DNA of 48,614 nt from Stieleria sedimenti. Its GTDB lineage: Bacteria > Planctomycetota > Planctomycetia > Pirellulales > Pirellulaceae. Below, one piece after another: positions 37,414-46,253 of this stretch (positions within the stretch are counted from its first letter, which is position 1; each line of letters begins with the position of its first letter). A model generated the notes under the pieces. The model did not search any database, was not told the origin of the DNA, and worked only from the letters and a program-made list of their open reading frames with translations. Position numbers and translations under genes: made by a program. Where the stretch lies: contig NZ_JANZKV010000270.1 of NCBI RefSeq assembly GCF_025060895.1, forward strand, positions 1 to 48,614, in the 5' to 3' direction.

Positions 37414-38383
37414 GGACGACCTCCACGGGATTCAGGCTTGGATCCGCGTCGATTCCCGCCGTCAGCGCCCCCGAGGCGACCTCGATAAAAATCTGCTCCA
37501 GCGAATTGACGGCCGGCTCCATTCGCCGGATCGCCGTCTCGGTCTCCGCCGCCCAAGTCCACAATCGCTGGGTTTGATCGGGATCGATTCCGCCGATCCG
37601 CAGGGTTGCGGTCTTGGGGTGCCAATCCACACGATGCCCTTCGCTGCTGACACGGCGGGCCAGCGCGGCGTGATCACCGATGACCGAAACGTGCATCGTC
37701 GGCTCGACCGGTCGGCTCAGGTTTTCCAGCGTGTCGATGACTCGCACGGTGCCGCCCACCAGGATGACAACGTGATCACAGACCGTTTTGACATCGGGCA
37801 AGATGTGTGTCGACAGAATGACCGATTTGCCGTGGCGCGTGGCCAACGTCCGAATCCGCCGCAACATCGCCATCCGTTGATCGGGATCCAGCCCCGTCGT
37901 CGGCTCATCCAGAATCAACAGCGGCGGATCGTGCACGAGTGCCTGGGCAAATTTCAGTTTTTGACGCATTCCGGTGGAGTACGACTCGACCTCCCGGTAA
38001 CGCTCCTCGCCGAAGCCGCAGAAGTCCATCATTTCGTGACTACGCCGCAAGCCCTCGCGGCCGGCCAACCCGGAGAGCTGTGCCATCAAGGAAACCGATT
38101 CGATTCCCTCCAGGCCCGCGATGTAGCAATCGTCTTCGGGCAGGTAACCGATCGAATCGCGGATCGCCTTGGTGTCACGCGGCCATTTAAAATCGAGCAC
38201 ACGTCCGTTGCCGGCATGCGTATGCAACAACCCCAGCAGCGCCTTGATCAAGGTGCTCTTACCCGATCCGTTGGGCCCCAACAATCCGGTCACACCCGGT
38301 GGAATGCGCAGCGAAACATCGCGCAGCGCTTCGATGCCTCCATAGCGTTTACAGACGTTGTCAATCTCGATGATCGGTTCCAG
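37400..38383 (-). CDS. ABC transporter ATP-binding protein (pair 1), probable CTG start
   Basis: This 327-residue ATPase has Walker A GPNGSGKST, signature STGMRQKLKFAQ, Walker B LLILDEPTTGLDP and H-loop STHILPD. A GTG at 38293 would begin at VTGLLGPNG, deleting the conserved first strand and A-loop. The frame upstream reads EPIIEIDNVCKRYGG, a normal ABC beginning, and is open only back to a TAG at 38396-38398. The only plausible initiator there is CTG at 38381-38383, preceded by AGGGAG at about 8 nt. I therefore place the start at this rare codon. An RDD gene lies 49 bp upstream. Confidence 0.8.
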   Translation of the reverse strand: MEPIIEIDNVCKRYGGIEALRDVSLRIPPGVTGLLGPNGSGKSTLIKALLGLLHTHAGNGRVLDFKWPRDTKAIRDSIGYLPEDDCYIAGLEGIESVSLMAQLSGLAGREGLRRSHEMMDFCGFGEERYREVESYSTGMRQKLKFAQALVHDPPLLILDEPTTGLDPDQRMAMLRRIRTLATRHGKSVILSTHILPDVKTVCDHVVILVGGTVRVIDTLENLSRPVEPTMHVSVIGDHAALARRVSSEGHRVDWHPKTATLRIGGIDPDQTQRLWTWAAETETAIRRMEPAVNSLEQIFIEVASGALTAGIDADPSLNPVEVVRARS

Positions 38384-38432
38384 TTTGCCGTCTCCCTAGG
38401 ACGCGAACGCGACGTTTCTCGTCGGCAGACAC

Positions 38433-38999
38433 CTACGTCTTCTGTACCTTCACGACTTTTGATCCCGCGATCAGGTCATGCAGACAACGTTTGTCGGCCC
38501 TGAAAATCATCAGCGCATCGACAAGGAAGACCAGATTGATCAAATAATCGTCGGTAAACCCGGGAATGATCAACGTGGTGAGCGTGAACGGCAGGGTCCA
38601 GAGATAGCGATAGACATAGATTCGCGTAAACGAAATCAACTCGTTCGTCTCCGCATCCACGATGCGAATGCCCGCGGCCAGTTTGCCGATCGATTGCCCC
38701 CGCGTGATCAGCAAATAGCCGTTGAGAATCAGAAACACGATCATCCCGAGCACCGACATCGCCAACTGTTCCAACAGACTGACCTCTCCCGTCATGGCCC
38801 GAGCGGTGAAGTCCGTGACGATCTGAATGGGAAAAATGATGAACATCATCAGTAACCCATCAATAATCACCGCGCCGAGGCGGGACAATCGACTGGCGAG
38901 CTCCGGCGGGGCGTTTTGATCGACGAAGGAATCGTTGGAGACAAAGTCCGTCGGTGCGTATGGATTCACCGGATCGTTTTCATTGGATGGATCGTTCAT
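38433..38999 (-). CDS. RDD family membrane protein
   Basis: The 188-residue protein has the short acidic N-terminus and NPYAPTDF motif common in planctomycete membrane proteins. Hydrophobic helices and the RDD signatures follow (SRLSRLGAVIIDGLL, then GQSIGKLAAGIRIVDAETNE, and a terminal CLHDLIAGSKVV). The function is unknown; RDD proteins are suspected transporters or accessory membrane proteins. ATG 38999 is preferred over a TTG at 39047 because the extra residues are not RDD-like. It probably leads the five-gene operon with the two ABC pairs. Confidence 0.78.
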   Translation of the reverse strand: MNDPSNENDPVNPYAPTDFVSNDSFVDQNAPPELASRLSRLGAVIIDGLLMMFIIFPIQIVTDFTARAMTGEVSLLEQLAMSVLGMIVFLILNGYLLITRGQSIGKLAAGIRIVDAETNELISFTRIYVYRYLWTLPFTLTTLIIPGFTDDYLINLVFLVDALMIFRADKRCLHDLIAGSKVVKVQKT

Positions 39000-39102
39000 G
39001 ACATCTCGGTGCGTCGGCGGTCGTGAAGGGTTTCGGGTTGGCCTCAAGTCTAGCGAAAAGTCGGGCGGTCGGGGGGCGGAGTACAGACAGTCCCCAAGAA
39101 CG

Positions 39103-39129
39103 GGATCGCGAGCTGGAAGCTTACGCCAC
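39103..39129 (-). repeat. Dispersed repeat, inverted copy upstream of the ceramidase/cytochrome gene
   Basis: On the minus strand this reads GTGGCGTAAGCTTCCAGCTC and continues. It matches the plus-strand sequence at 43411-43437 with few differences. The two copies bracket the 4.2-kb gene between them in inverted orientation. Confidence 0.8.
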
Positions 39130-39188
39130 TTGTTTCGGCTAAGATGATGGCGATTGGTTCGCTAGACAGACGAAGACGAGAGAGACTT

Positions 39189-42100
39189 ATGACTTCAGTT
39201 CATCGATTCGCATGGATAGCCCTGACGCTGGGGTTGTGGTTGGTTCACGTCCACTCGGCCAACGCGGCGACGTCTTGGCAGGCCGGTTTTGCCAAGCAAG
39301 ACGTGACGCCAACCGAACCGGTTCGGATGTCCGGCTATGGCAATCGCGACCACGCCAGCGAAGGCGTCGACACCCCACTGTTTGTTCGTGCGGTGTGCTT
39401 GGAATCGGAACCCGACGCCGTACAAAGGCAGCCGTTGGTGTTGCTGAGCGTGGACAACATCGGGCTCTCGGGCGGCCACACACGACAATTGGCGTCTGCA
39501 ATCGAAGCCAAGCATGCGATCCCGCGTGAGCGGATTGTGTTCTGCAGCACGCACACGCACAGCGGGCCCGACTTGGGAGGCCAACTGTCAAATATTTTCG
39601 CCACGCCGCTGTCGCAAGCGGAAGCCGAGGCGGCCCAGCGCTATCGGTCACAATTGGATGCCGCGATCGTCCGTGCGGTGGGGCTCGCGATCGGCGATTT
39701 GCAACCGGCACAACTGGCCTACGGCATCGGCCGGGCGGGATTTGCCGCCAATCGCCGCGTCTTGTCCGATGGCAAATGGACGGGCTTTGGCGTGCAAGCC
39801 GATGGCCCCGTCGATCATTCCGTCCCCGTGCTGCGGATCGCGACGCCGACGGGGACGGTCCGCGGTTTAATCTTCAACTACGCCTGTCACTGCACCACCG
39901 TCGGAGGCGACCACTACAAGATCAACGCCGACTGGGCGGGCTACGCCGCAACCGAATTGGAACAAACGTTTCCCGGCGCGGTTGCGTTGTGCACGATCGG
40001 ATGTGGAGCGGATGCCAACCCCAACCCACGCGGTACCGTCGACATGGCGCGGATGCATGGCCAGACCCTGGCCGCGGAAGTCGAGCGGGTCACCCGATCG
40101 AAATTGGCGTCGGTCGACTCGGACGTCGAAGCACACTTTGACTACGCGGCACTGTCGTTTGATTTGCCAACCCAAGAAGAATTGCAGCAGCGGCTAGCTG
40201 AATCGCGCCCGCAAACCCGCCGGCATGCCGAACACATGCTGAAGGTTCTCAAAGAGAAAGGGCGGCTGCCGGCGACGTATCCCGTGCCGATCCAATCGTG
40301 GCGTTTCGGTGACCAGTTGACGATGATCTTTTTAGGCGGCGAAGTCGTGGTCGACTATGCGCTGCGATTGAAGAAAACGTTTGAGGATCCGAATCTGTGG
40401 GTCTCGGCGTACAGCAACGATGTGCTCGGCTACATCGCCAGCGAGCGGATGCGATCCGAAGGCGGCTACGAATACGATCGCTCGGGAATCTATTACAGCC
40501 TTCCCGGTCCTTGGGCGGCGGGCTCAGAAGAGCTGCTGATCCGCCGAGTCGAAGAGATTGTCAAGAACAGTGGACGCCCTCGCCCACAGGACCCGGCGAC
40601 GTCCCTGAAATCGATTCACGTCTCCGATGCCTACCAAGTCGAACTCGTTGCCGCAGAACCCTTGGTCCGAGATCCGGTCAACATCGCCTTCGGCGACGAC
40701 GGAAATCTGTGGGTCGTCGAGATGGGCGATTACCCCGAGGGCACCGATGGCGGTCGCGTCAAGTCGTTGACCGACACCGATGGTGACGGAACGTTCGACA
40801 AAGCGACGACGTTTCTGGACGGCCTGCCGTTTCCGACCGGGGTCCAACCCTGGAAAGACGGTGTCCTGATCTCCGCCGCCCCGGATGTCCTGTTTGCCCG
40901 GGACACCAGCGGCGACGGCCACGCCGACGAGGTTCAGTCGATCTACACGGGATTTCGGCTGGCCAACCCCCAGCACCGGATCAACGGCTTCACCTACGGT
41001 CTGGACCATTCCCTGCATTTGGCCGCCGGAGACAACTTGGGAACACTCACCAGCGTCGCGACGGGCCAAACGATCGATGCGTCGGGACACGATGTTCAGA
41101 TCTGGCCGGACAGCGGGCGAATCGCCGTCACCAGCGGACGAACACAGTTTGTCCGCAGCCGCGACAGTGTCGGCCGTTGGTTCGGCAACAATAATTCGTT
41201 GCCCATGTTTCATTTCCCGATCGACGATCACTATCTGAAACGCAACGCCGCCGTCTCCTTCTCGACAAACAAACAGCAGCTGTTCACACCTGCGGTCGCG
41301 CCGCCGGTCTTTCCATTGACGTCCGCCGCCGAACGCTTCAACGACCTGTTCGCAGCCAATCGATTCACGTCCGCCTGCAGCAGCATCATTGCGCGGTCGC
41401 CGTCGTTCGGGGAACCCAAACAGACCGTTGCATTGGTGTGCGAGCCCGTTCACAACCTGGTCCACCGTGCGGTTCTGCAACCCCGCGGCGCGACATTCCG
41501 GGCCGAACGATTGGAGCAGGAAACAGACCGTGAATTTTTGGCATCGACCGATCCCTGGTTCCGTCCCGTCCGGGCGTTGATCGGTCCCGACGGCATGCTG
41601 TATGTCGTCGACATGTATCGCGAGGTCATCGAGCATCCGGAATGGATTCCCGATGCGTGGCAAGAACGCTTGGACTTGCGTTCCGGCGAACAGCTCGGCC
41701 GCATCTATCGTGTCAAACCGGTGGGCGAGCAAGCCGAACCGATTCCCGTTCTGCGAGAACTGCCCGACGATGCGTTGGTGCGATTGCTGCGTTCACCGAT
41801 CGGGCCGCTTCGCGACGACGCCCAACGCCTGTTGATCCATCGCGACGCCGACAACATTCGGCCGACGCTCAAGTCGATGGCGAAGGACGATCCCAACCAG
41901 TTTGCGAGATTGCATGCCTTGTCCATCCTAGCCACATTCGACGCGTTAGACGAGGACACACTTGCCACCGCGTTGACCGACTCCGATCCCGGCGTAGTAC
42001 TTGTCGCAACTCGGTTGAGCGAACGACTTGTTGCAACCTCCGACAAAGTACTTCACCGCGTGAGCAAACTCGCCGGGCACCAAGACGGGTCGGTCGCCAT

Positions 42101-43394
42101 GCAAGCTGCACTGGCGTTGGGGGAATCCGACGCGGACGCCGCCGGAATCGCGCTGGCCAAGATTGCAACCCGATCGGACCTTGATCAATGGCTGGCCGAC
42201 GCCGTCGCCAGTTCGGCAACGGCGCATGCGATTCCGATCGCCGACGCGATCCTTCAGCAGGCTTCGAGGCATCCCGAACAATTCACCGAACATCGTGTCG
42301 GACTGTTGCGCCGCGTCTTGGCAACCGCGAAACAGCATGACGCGCCGATCGAAGAATTGGCGGCGTCCCGGCTGGGGTCGCCCGAACTGGATTTCGAAAC
42401 GCAACTCCGCCTGGCCGAATGTTTCGTGGGTGTGACGGGCAATTCCGTGTCGCAGCGTTCCGGTTTATCCAAGGTCTTACGTCCCCTTCAGCAGCGGGCC
42501 GAACGTGTGGCCGTCGATGCGGCCCAACCGGAATCCTCGCGGTGCCGTGCGGTCAGCTTGATCAGCATGAATCTCGATGCCGACGGATCCAGGACGGAGT
42601 TTCTGATCGGGCTGCTGAATCCGGCGACCCCCGCTTCAATCCAGTGTGAAGCCATCACCGGGTTGGCGAGCCAAAACGACAACGAGATTCTGAACGAGTT
42701 GATTGATCGTTGGCCCACGTTCTCCATCGCAGTCAGAGACCATCTGATTTCCCAGTTGCTCGCCCGGCGTCAGGCAACCGAAGTGTTGCTGCAAGCGTTG
42801 CAAGCCGAGCGGATCCGAGCCAACGAGCTTTCTCTGGCGACCCGCGAACAGCTGCTCAAATCGGGCAGCCGATCGATGCGGGTGATGGCCGGACGGATCC
42901 TCCACAGCGGTGGATCCAGGGAGCGTGGCGAAATCGTGCGCGACTACTTGGCGAAATTTTCGAGCCGCAGCGAAACACTCGATGAGCCCGCCAAGAGCGA
43001 ACTTGAACTCGGACGCACGCTGTTTGAGAAACACTGCGGCGTGTGTCATTCGCCCGACCCCAGTGGCGTGGCGATCGGAGCAAGCCTTGAAAACCTGACC
43101 AATCGCAGCGATGCGGCGCTGCTGGAGGCAATCCTGGATCCCAACGGGGCGGTCGAACCCAAGTACCAGAACTATGTGATTCAAACCGATGAAGGGAGGA
43201 CGTTGGCCGGGGTGATCGAATCCGAAGTCGGCGACAGTCTGACGATCGCACACGCCGACGGAAAACGAACGACCATCCGTCGAGATCAGATCGAGCGGAT
43301 CAAAAGCACCGGCACTTCGTTGATGCCCGAAGGTTTCGAAACGACGCTCAACGTCGAAGCACTGCAAGCGATCGTGCGGTACTTGCAGCGTTAA
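39189..43394 (+). CDS. Fusion of neutral-ceramidase-like domain, PVC-type dehydrogenase-like propeller, HEAT repeats and cytochrome c
   Basis: The 1401-residue secreted protein has a signal peptide (about 1-26, ending SANA). About 27-470 is a neutral/alkaline-ceramidase-like domain with His122/His124 in THTHSGPD and YACHCTT near 231; the expected GDxSPN serine region reads GCGADANPN (271-279), with no Ser. Then comes a planctomycete membrane-bound dehydrogenase-like propeller (IHVSDAYQVELVA to about 860), HEAT-like helices (about 870-1230) and a cytochrome c with C1283-GVC-H1287 and MPEGF as possible distal Met. The predicted role is periplasmic or surface redox; the ceramidase chemistry is doubtful. 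ATG 39189 is chosen over ATG 39144 because it gives a clean signal peptide. Confidence 0.85.
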   Translation: MTSVHRFAWIALTLGLWLVHVHSANAATSWQAGFAKQDVTPTEPVRMSGYGNRDHASEGVDTPLFVRAVCLESEPDAVQRQPLVLLSVDNIGLSGGHTRQLASAIEAKHAIPRERIVFCSTHTHSGPDLGGQLSNIFATPLSQAEAEAAQRYRSQLDAAIVRAVGLAIGDLQPAQLAYGIGRAGFAANRRVLSDGKWTGFGVQADGPVDHSVPVLRIATPTGTVRGLIFNYACHCTTVGGDHYKINADWAGYAATELEQTFPGAVALCTIGCGADANPNPRGTVDMARMHGQTLAAEVERVTRSKLASVDSDVEAHFDYAALSFDLPTQEELQQRLAESRPQTRRHAEHMLKVLKEKGRLPATYPVPIQSWRFGDQLTMIFLGGEVVVDYALRLKKTFEDPNLWVSAYSNDVLGYIASERMRSEGGYEYDRSGIYYSLPGPWAAGSEELLIRRVEEIVKNSGRPRPQDPATSLKSIHVSDAYQVELVAAEPLVRDPVNIAFGDDGNLWVVEMGDYPEGTDGGRVKSLTDTDGDGTFDKATTFLDGLPFPTGVQPWKDGVLISAAPDVLFARDTSGDGHADEVQSIYTGFRLANPQHRINGFTYGLDHSLHLAAGDNLGTLTSVATGQTIDASGHDVQIWPDSGRIAVTSGRTQFVRSRDSVGRWFGNNNSLPMFHFPIDDHYLKRNAAVSFSTNKQQLFTPAVAPPVFPLTSAAERFNDLFAANRFTSACSSIIARSPSFGEPKQTVALVCEPVHNLVHRAVLQPRGATFRAERLEQETDREFLASTDPWFRPVRALIGPDGMLYVVDMYREVIEHPEWIPDAWQERLDLRSGEQLGRIYRVKPVGEQAEPIPVLRELPDDALVRLLRSPIGPLRDDAQRLLIHRDADNIRPTLKSMAKDDPNQFARLHALSILATFDALDEDTLATALTDSDPGVVLVATRLSERLVATSDKVLHRVSKLAGHQDGSVAMQAALALGESDADAAGIALAKIATRSDLDQWLADAVASSATAHAIPIADAILQQASRHPEQFTEHRVGLLRRVLATAKQHDAPIEELAASRLGSPELDFETQLRLAECFVGVTGNSVSQRSGLSKVLRPLQQRAERVAVDAAQPESSRCRAVSLISMNLDADGSRTEFLIGLLNPATPASIQCEAITGLASQNDNEILNELIDRWPTFSIAVRDHLISQLLARRQATEVLLQALQAERIRANELSLATREQLLKSGSRSMRVMAGRILHSGGSRERGEIVRDYLAKFSSRSETLDEPAKSELELGRTLFEKHCGVCHSPDPSGVAIGASLENLTNRSDAALLEAILDPNGAVEPKYQNYVIQTDEGRTLAGVIESEVGDSLTIAHADGKRTTIRRDQIERIKSTGTSLMPEGFETTLNVEALQAIVRYLQR

Positions 43395-43410
43395 ACGGAG
43401 ATCTTGAGCG

Positions 43411-43473
43411 GTGGCGTAAGCTTCCAGCTTGCGATTCCGGCAACGCAACTCGCAAGCTTGCGCCCCTTATTTT
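43411..43473 (+). terminator. Probable terminator made from the dispersed repeat
   Basis: GGCGTAAGCTT (from 43413) can pair with CAAGCTTGCGCC (43453-43464). The pairing is followed by TTATTTTT, giving a plausible intrinsic terminator 20 bp after the cytochrome-fusion stop. The first 27 nt are the inverted partner of 39103-39129. Confidence 0.6.
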
Positions 43474-43484
43474 TCCGTTGGTCC

Positions 43485-43733
43485 CTACTTCCTGTCTTTC
43501 GCCTTCAGTTCATCCAAGTAATCGCAGCCCTTCCAGGTCAGCACCAGAGGCCCCTTGTCCGCAAGGGTGTCCTGCCCCAGTTCGATAAACCCGGCGTCGG
43601 CCAGCAGGAACAAGTGCAGTGTGATTTGCTCCCGCTCGTACCCTTCGATTTGAATCGAGCCCTTGAACAGACGTGCTCCCTTGGCTTCGACAAATTCCAA
43701 AAGCTTGCGGACAAGCACCATGTCTCGTTTCAT
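43485..43733 (-). CDS. DUF2513-like small protein
   Basis: The 82-residue protein begins MKRDMVLVRKLLEFVEAKGA and continues with HLFLLADAGFIEL and LTWKGCDYLDEL, resembling DUF2513 winged-helix-like proteins, which are often linked to phages or plasmids. The function is unknown. The ATG at 43733 fits the family; the open frame extends upstream to 43769 without support. It is isolated, convergent with the cytochrome gene, and no other phage gene is near. Confidence 0.7.
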   Translation of the reverse strand: MKRDMVLVRKLLEFVEAKGARLFKGSIQIEGYEREQITLHLFLLADAGFIELGQDTLADKGPLVLTWKGCDYLDELKAKDRK

Positions 43734-44241
43734 CGTGAACGATCCCCTCGAAAGTGGACTAATCAGCATCCCGGTGATTCAGTTGCCACCGTCGCCACGT
43801 TGTAGCCGGCGGTAGGCTGATGATCAATCGGCGGTAGCGTCCGGGGAGACATGGGAAACGCGTCCAACCTGAGAATTCGGGATGTTCGGCCAATGCCTTG
43901 CCAACGCCGGACTTTAGCGTAGCGGAATTCGCCAAGAATTTCGTCCGCCCTGGAAAACGAAAGTCTTGACGACTCCCGCTACATGGTCTCCCCAACGCTG
44001 CACATCAATCCATGCGAATTTTGAGCAGTTTTGGTGCCGAATTGCAACCACCGGGCGGTGCAGACGTCTACATTGAGGGGGTTCAGGGCATTGGTACCCT
44101 GTATACCAGGGGGACGCACCACGACTTGAAGCGAGGAAACTTCCCCGCCTCTTTTTCCGAGTTCGGGGGACACGCAGGCATGTCCACACCACGAAGACGC
44201 AATGGAATGGCGGATTTGACGATTCTTCAAGGAGCGACACC
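43734..44241. other. 508-bp region without a supported gene
   Basis: The region separates the DUF2513 and FixJ genes. It contains a long palindrome (43919-43982). A 77-codon open frame at 44012-44245 has no recognisable domain and overlaps the FixJ start, so I do not call it. AAGGAG at 44229-44234 serves FixJ. A partial dyad around CCCTGTATACCAGGGG (44096-44111) might be regulatory. Confidence 0.5.
43919..43982. repeat. Long imperfect palindrome (26-bp arms)
   Basis: Arms 43919-43944 (starting GTAGCGGAATTCGCC) and 43957-43982 (ending GACTCCCGCTAC) are reverse complements with four mismatches and a 12-nt loop. This is a different family from the palindromes at 26907, 33155 and 34368. Confidence 0.85.
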
Positions 44242-44856
44242 GTGACCGAACCAACCGTGGTGGTTGTCGATGACGACCAAGCCGCACTGCACTCGTTGGC
44301 ATTCCTGATCGAGTCGATGAACATCAAGGTGCAGACCTTCGATCGGCCGAAGGACTTCCTGGAACATTACGACCCGACCGTCCCGGGATGTTTGGTGTTG
44401 GATGTCCGCATGCCCGAATTGAGTGGGCTGGACCTGCAAGCGGAAATGGCGAACTGGGACTACATTCCACCGATCATTTTTGTGTCCGGCCACGGCGACA
44501 TCCCGATGAGTGTTCGCGCCATCAAGGCGGGTGCGATCGATTTTCTGCAGAAACCGATCAAGGACCAGATCCTTTTGGATCGAATCAACGAAGCGATTCA
44601 GATCGACAAACGCGCCCGGGAATCCCTGCCGCCGAACAAGGACTTTTCCAGTCGAGTGTCTCGGTTGACCAGCCGTGAGCGCGAAGTGATGGACCTGCTG
44701 GTTCAAGGCCGCTCACTGAAGCAGATTTCGATCGAATTCGGCATCTCGTTCCAAACCGTTTCCAAGCACCGTGCCCGGGTCTTGAACAAGTTGGAAGTTG
44801 GCAATGATGTCGAACTCGTGCGTCTGTGCCTGGGCTGCGACCCTCCGCCAAACTAG
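44242..44856 (+). CDS. FixJ/NarL-type response regulator
   Basis: The 204-residue two-component regulator has a receiver domain (1-120) with acidic pocket VVDDDQ (9-13), phosphoacceptor Asp54 in VLDVRMPE, Ser82 (FVSGHGD) and Lys104 (QKP). A LuxR-type HTH follows (LTSREREVMDLL to KHRARVLNKLEV, 142-186). It is FixJ-like and predicted to be a DNA-binding transcription factor. The start is GTG with AAGGAG 7 nt upstream. No histidine kinase is adjacent, so it is an orphan; its signal and target promoters are unknown. It is convergent with the anti-sigma gene. Confidence 0.9.
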   Translation: MTEPTVVVVDDDQAALHSLAFLIESMNIKVQTFDRPKDFLEHYDPTVPGCLVLDVRMPELSGLDLQAEMANWDYIPPIIFVSGHGDIPMSVRAIKAGAIDFLQKPIKDQILLDRINEAIQIDKRARESLPPNKDFSSRVSRLTSREREVMDLLVQGRSLKQISIEFGISFQTVSKHRARVLNKLEVGNDVELVRLCLGCDPPPN

Positions 44857-44928
44857 TGCTTCACCCCGAAGACTCAATCTGGACGAACGACTCCAGCGAT
44901 GTTACCGGGCGAACCATCGAAAAGAGGT

Positions 44929-45001
44929 CCCACGGATAGCAGCGCGAACCCACGGATGACAGGGCGCAAGAAATCCGTGGGCTCGCACTGCCATCGGTGG
45001 G
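44929..45001. terminator. 29-bp-arm hairpin between convergent genes
   Basis: Arms 44929-44957 (CCCACGGATAGCAGCGCGAA onward) and 44973-45001 pair at 25 of 29 positions with a 15-nt loop. It sits between the FixJ and anti-sigma 3' ends and could act as a bidirectional terminator. It also contains a short direct repeat CCCACGGAT. Confidence 0.75.
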
Positions 45002-45014
45002 CTCAGTGGTCATT

Positions 45015-46253
45015 TCATCGCTCCGCTGCGATTCGCTCCAGCGTTTTGACGGCTTGAGCGGACAGAAACGGATCTGGATCCACGGCTAGTTTTGCTAACC
45101 ACTGCTTGGACCGCTGATCAGCAAGATCGCGCGCGAGCGCGACGGCAGTTCGTCGCAACGCCAACTGATCGGGCGACGTTTCGGTCGCCGCGTACGCCAA
45201 CAGCGGAAGAGCACCGGCCGGTCCCAGTCGACGAATCTGGGTTTCGTTGAGGTGCCTGGCTTTGGTTTTCCCGATCGGCGCGAGCAACTCCGACATGGCA
45301 TCGGTCAATTCGCGGTCGACCGGGTCTCCAATGGCCAACAACGGCAATTGCCAGACCTTGGTGGTGGAGTCGCAAACGCCATTTCGTTCCACGTTCTGTT
45401 CGACATCGATGGTGACGGTTTCGCCCGGCTGCACGGCGTAACCCTTCGTGCCCACGGTCATCTGGGCCGGCGGGTTTCGCAGCGAATTGGAATCGCACGA
45501 CGCGACGTTGTCTCCGACGCTGCATTGAAATTCAGATGAACTGGGACACGCCATCGACGCAATGATGGGCGTCGTTTTCTGTCGCAGTGCGAAATCAATT
45601 TCGATCTCACGATCCTCCGGAGCCAGACACCAAATCTGGCCCTTGACCAATTCAATCTCGGTCGTGTCATGCAAGACGACTTCACCCGCCTCGTTCAAAC
45701 GGATCTTTCCCTTATCGGATGTCTGCAGTTCACACAGGACGGTCGGCTGAGTCCGTAGACGTGATCCCTTGGCCAGGGGCGTCGCATCGAAATGATCAAT
45801 GGATTCCCACGCCGCACTGCCCGGGTGCTGAACTTGCACCGCGCCGGTGGCACGAACCAAGGTTGCAATAATTGGAATGTCCGCTGCCGATTGTCCGACA
45901 ACTCCCTGATCGACTGCCCAAGGAACCCGATTGCGGGCGACCAATGAAGTGACCAACAAACAGACGGCGGTGGCGAGGGCGACGACCACCCAAATCGATC
46001 GCTTCCTCGGCTGGGCGGTGGGGCAAGCAACGAAATGGTCTGCCGATGATTCGATCGCAGCGACCGCCTGCTCCACTCCATCAAGACGCAGCGCCGATTT
46101 GAGCTGCGTATCCAATGCATTGAGCGATTCCCAGTCCCGGCGACACTCGTCGCATTGAGTGAGGTGATCTCGCACCGCGTCGGATTGGGCGTCCGCTAAT
46201 TCTTGGTCCATCAGCGGGCCGAGTAACGAACGCGATTGTTCGCATGACATCAT
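45015..46253 (-). CDS. FecR-like anti-sigma factor with zinc-finger N-terminus
   Basis: The 412-residue protein has an N-terminal zf-HC2 anti-sigma domain (His30, Cys34, Cys37 in HLTQCDEC, plus Cys4). One transmembrane helix follows (about 86-106), then a FecR-like beta domain outside the membrane (VRATGAVQVQ, LAKGSRLRTQPTVLCEL) and C-terminal HEAT-like helices. It should bind and inhibit the sigma factor encoded just upstream. GGAGGTG precedes the start and the ATGA at 46250-46253 overlaps the sigma stop, showing coupling. The GTG frame from 46346 is not needed. Confidence 0.85.
   Translation of the reverse strand: MMSCEQSRSLLGPLMDQELADAQSDAVRDHLTQCDECRRDWESLNALDTQLKSALRLDGVEQAVAAIESSADHFVACPTAQPRKRSIWVVVALATAVCLLVTSLVARNRVPWAVDQGVVGQSAADIPIIATLVRATGAVQVQHPGSAAWESIDHFDATPLAKGSRLRTQPTVLCELQTSDKGKIRLNEAGEVVLHDTTEIELVKGQIWCLAPEDREIEIDFALRQKTTPIIASMACPSSSEFQCSVGDNVASCDSNSLRNPPAQMTVGTKGYAVQPGETVTIDVEQNVERNGVCDSTTKVWQLPLLAIGDPVDRELTDAMSELLAPIGKTKARHLNETQIRRLGPAGALPLLAYAATETSPDQLALRRTAVALARDLADQRSKQWLAKLAVDPDPFLSAQAVKTLERIAAER

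Noticed and set aside
44012-44245. 77-codon open frame before FixJ
   Set aside because: No domain, and the strong AAGGAG belongs to FixJ; kept only as an unsupported possibility.
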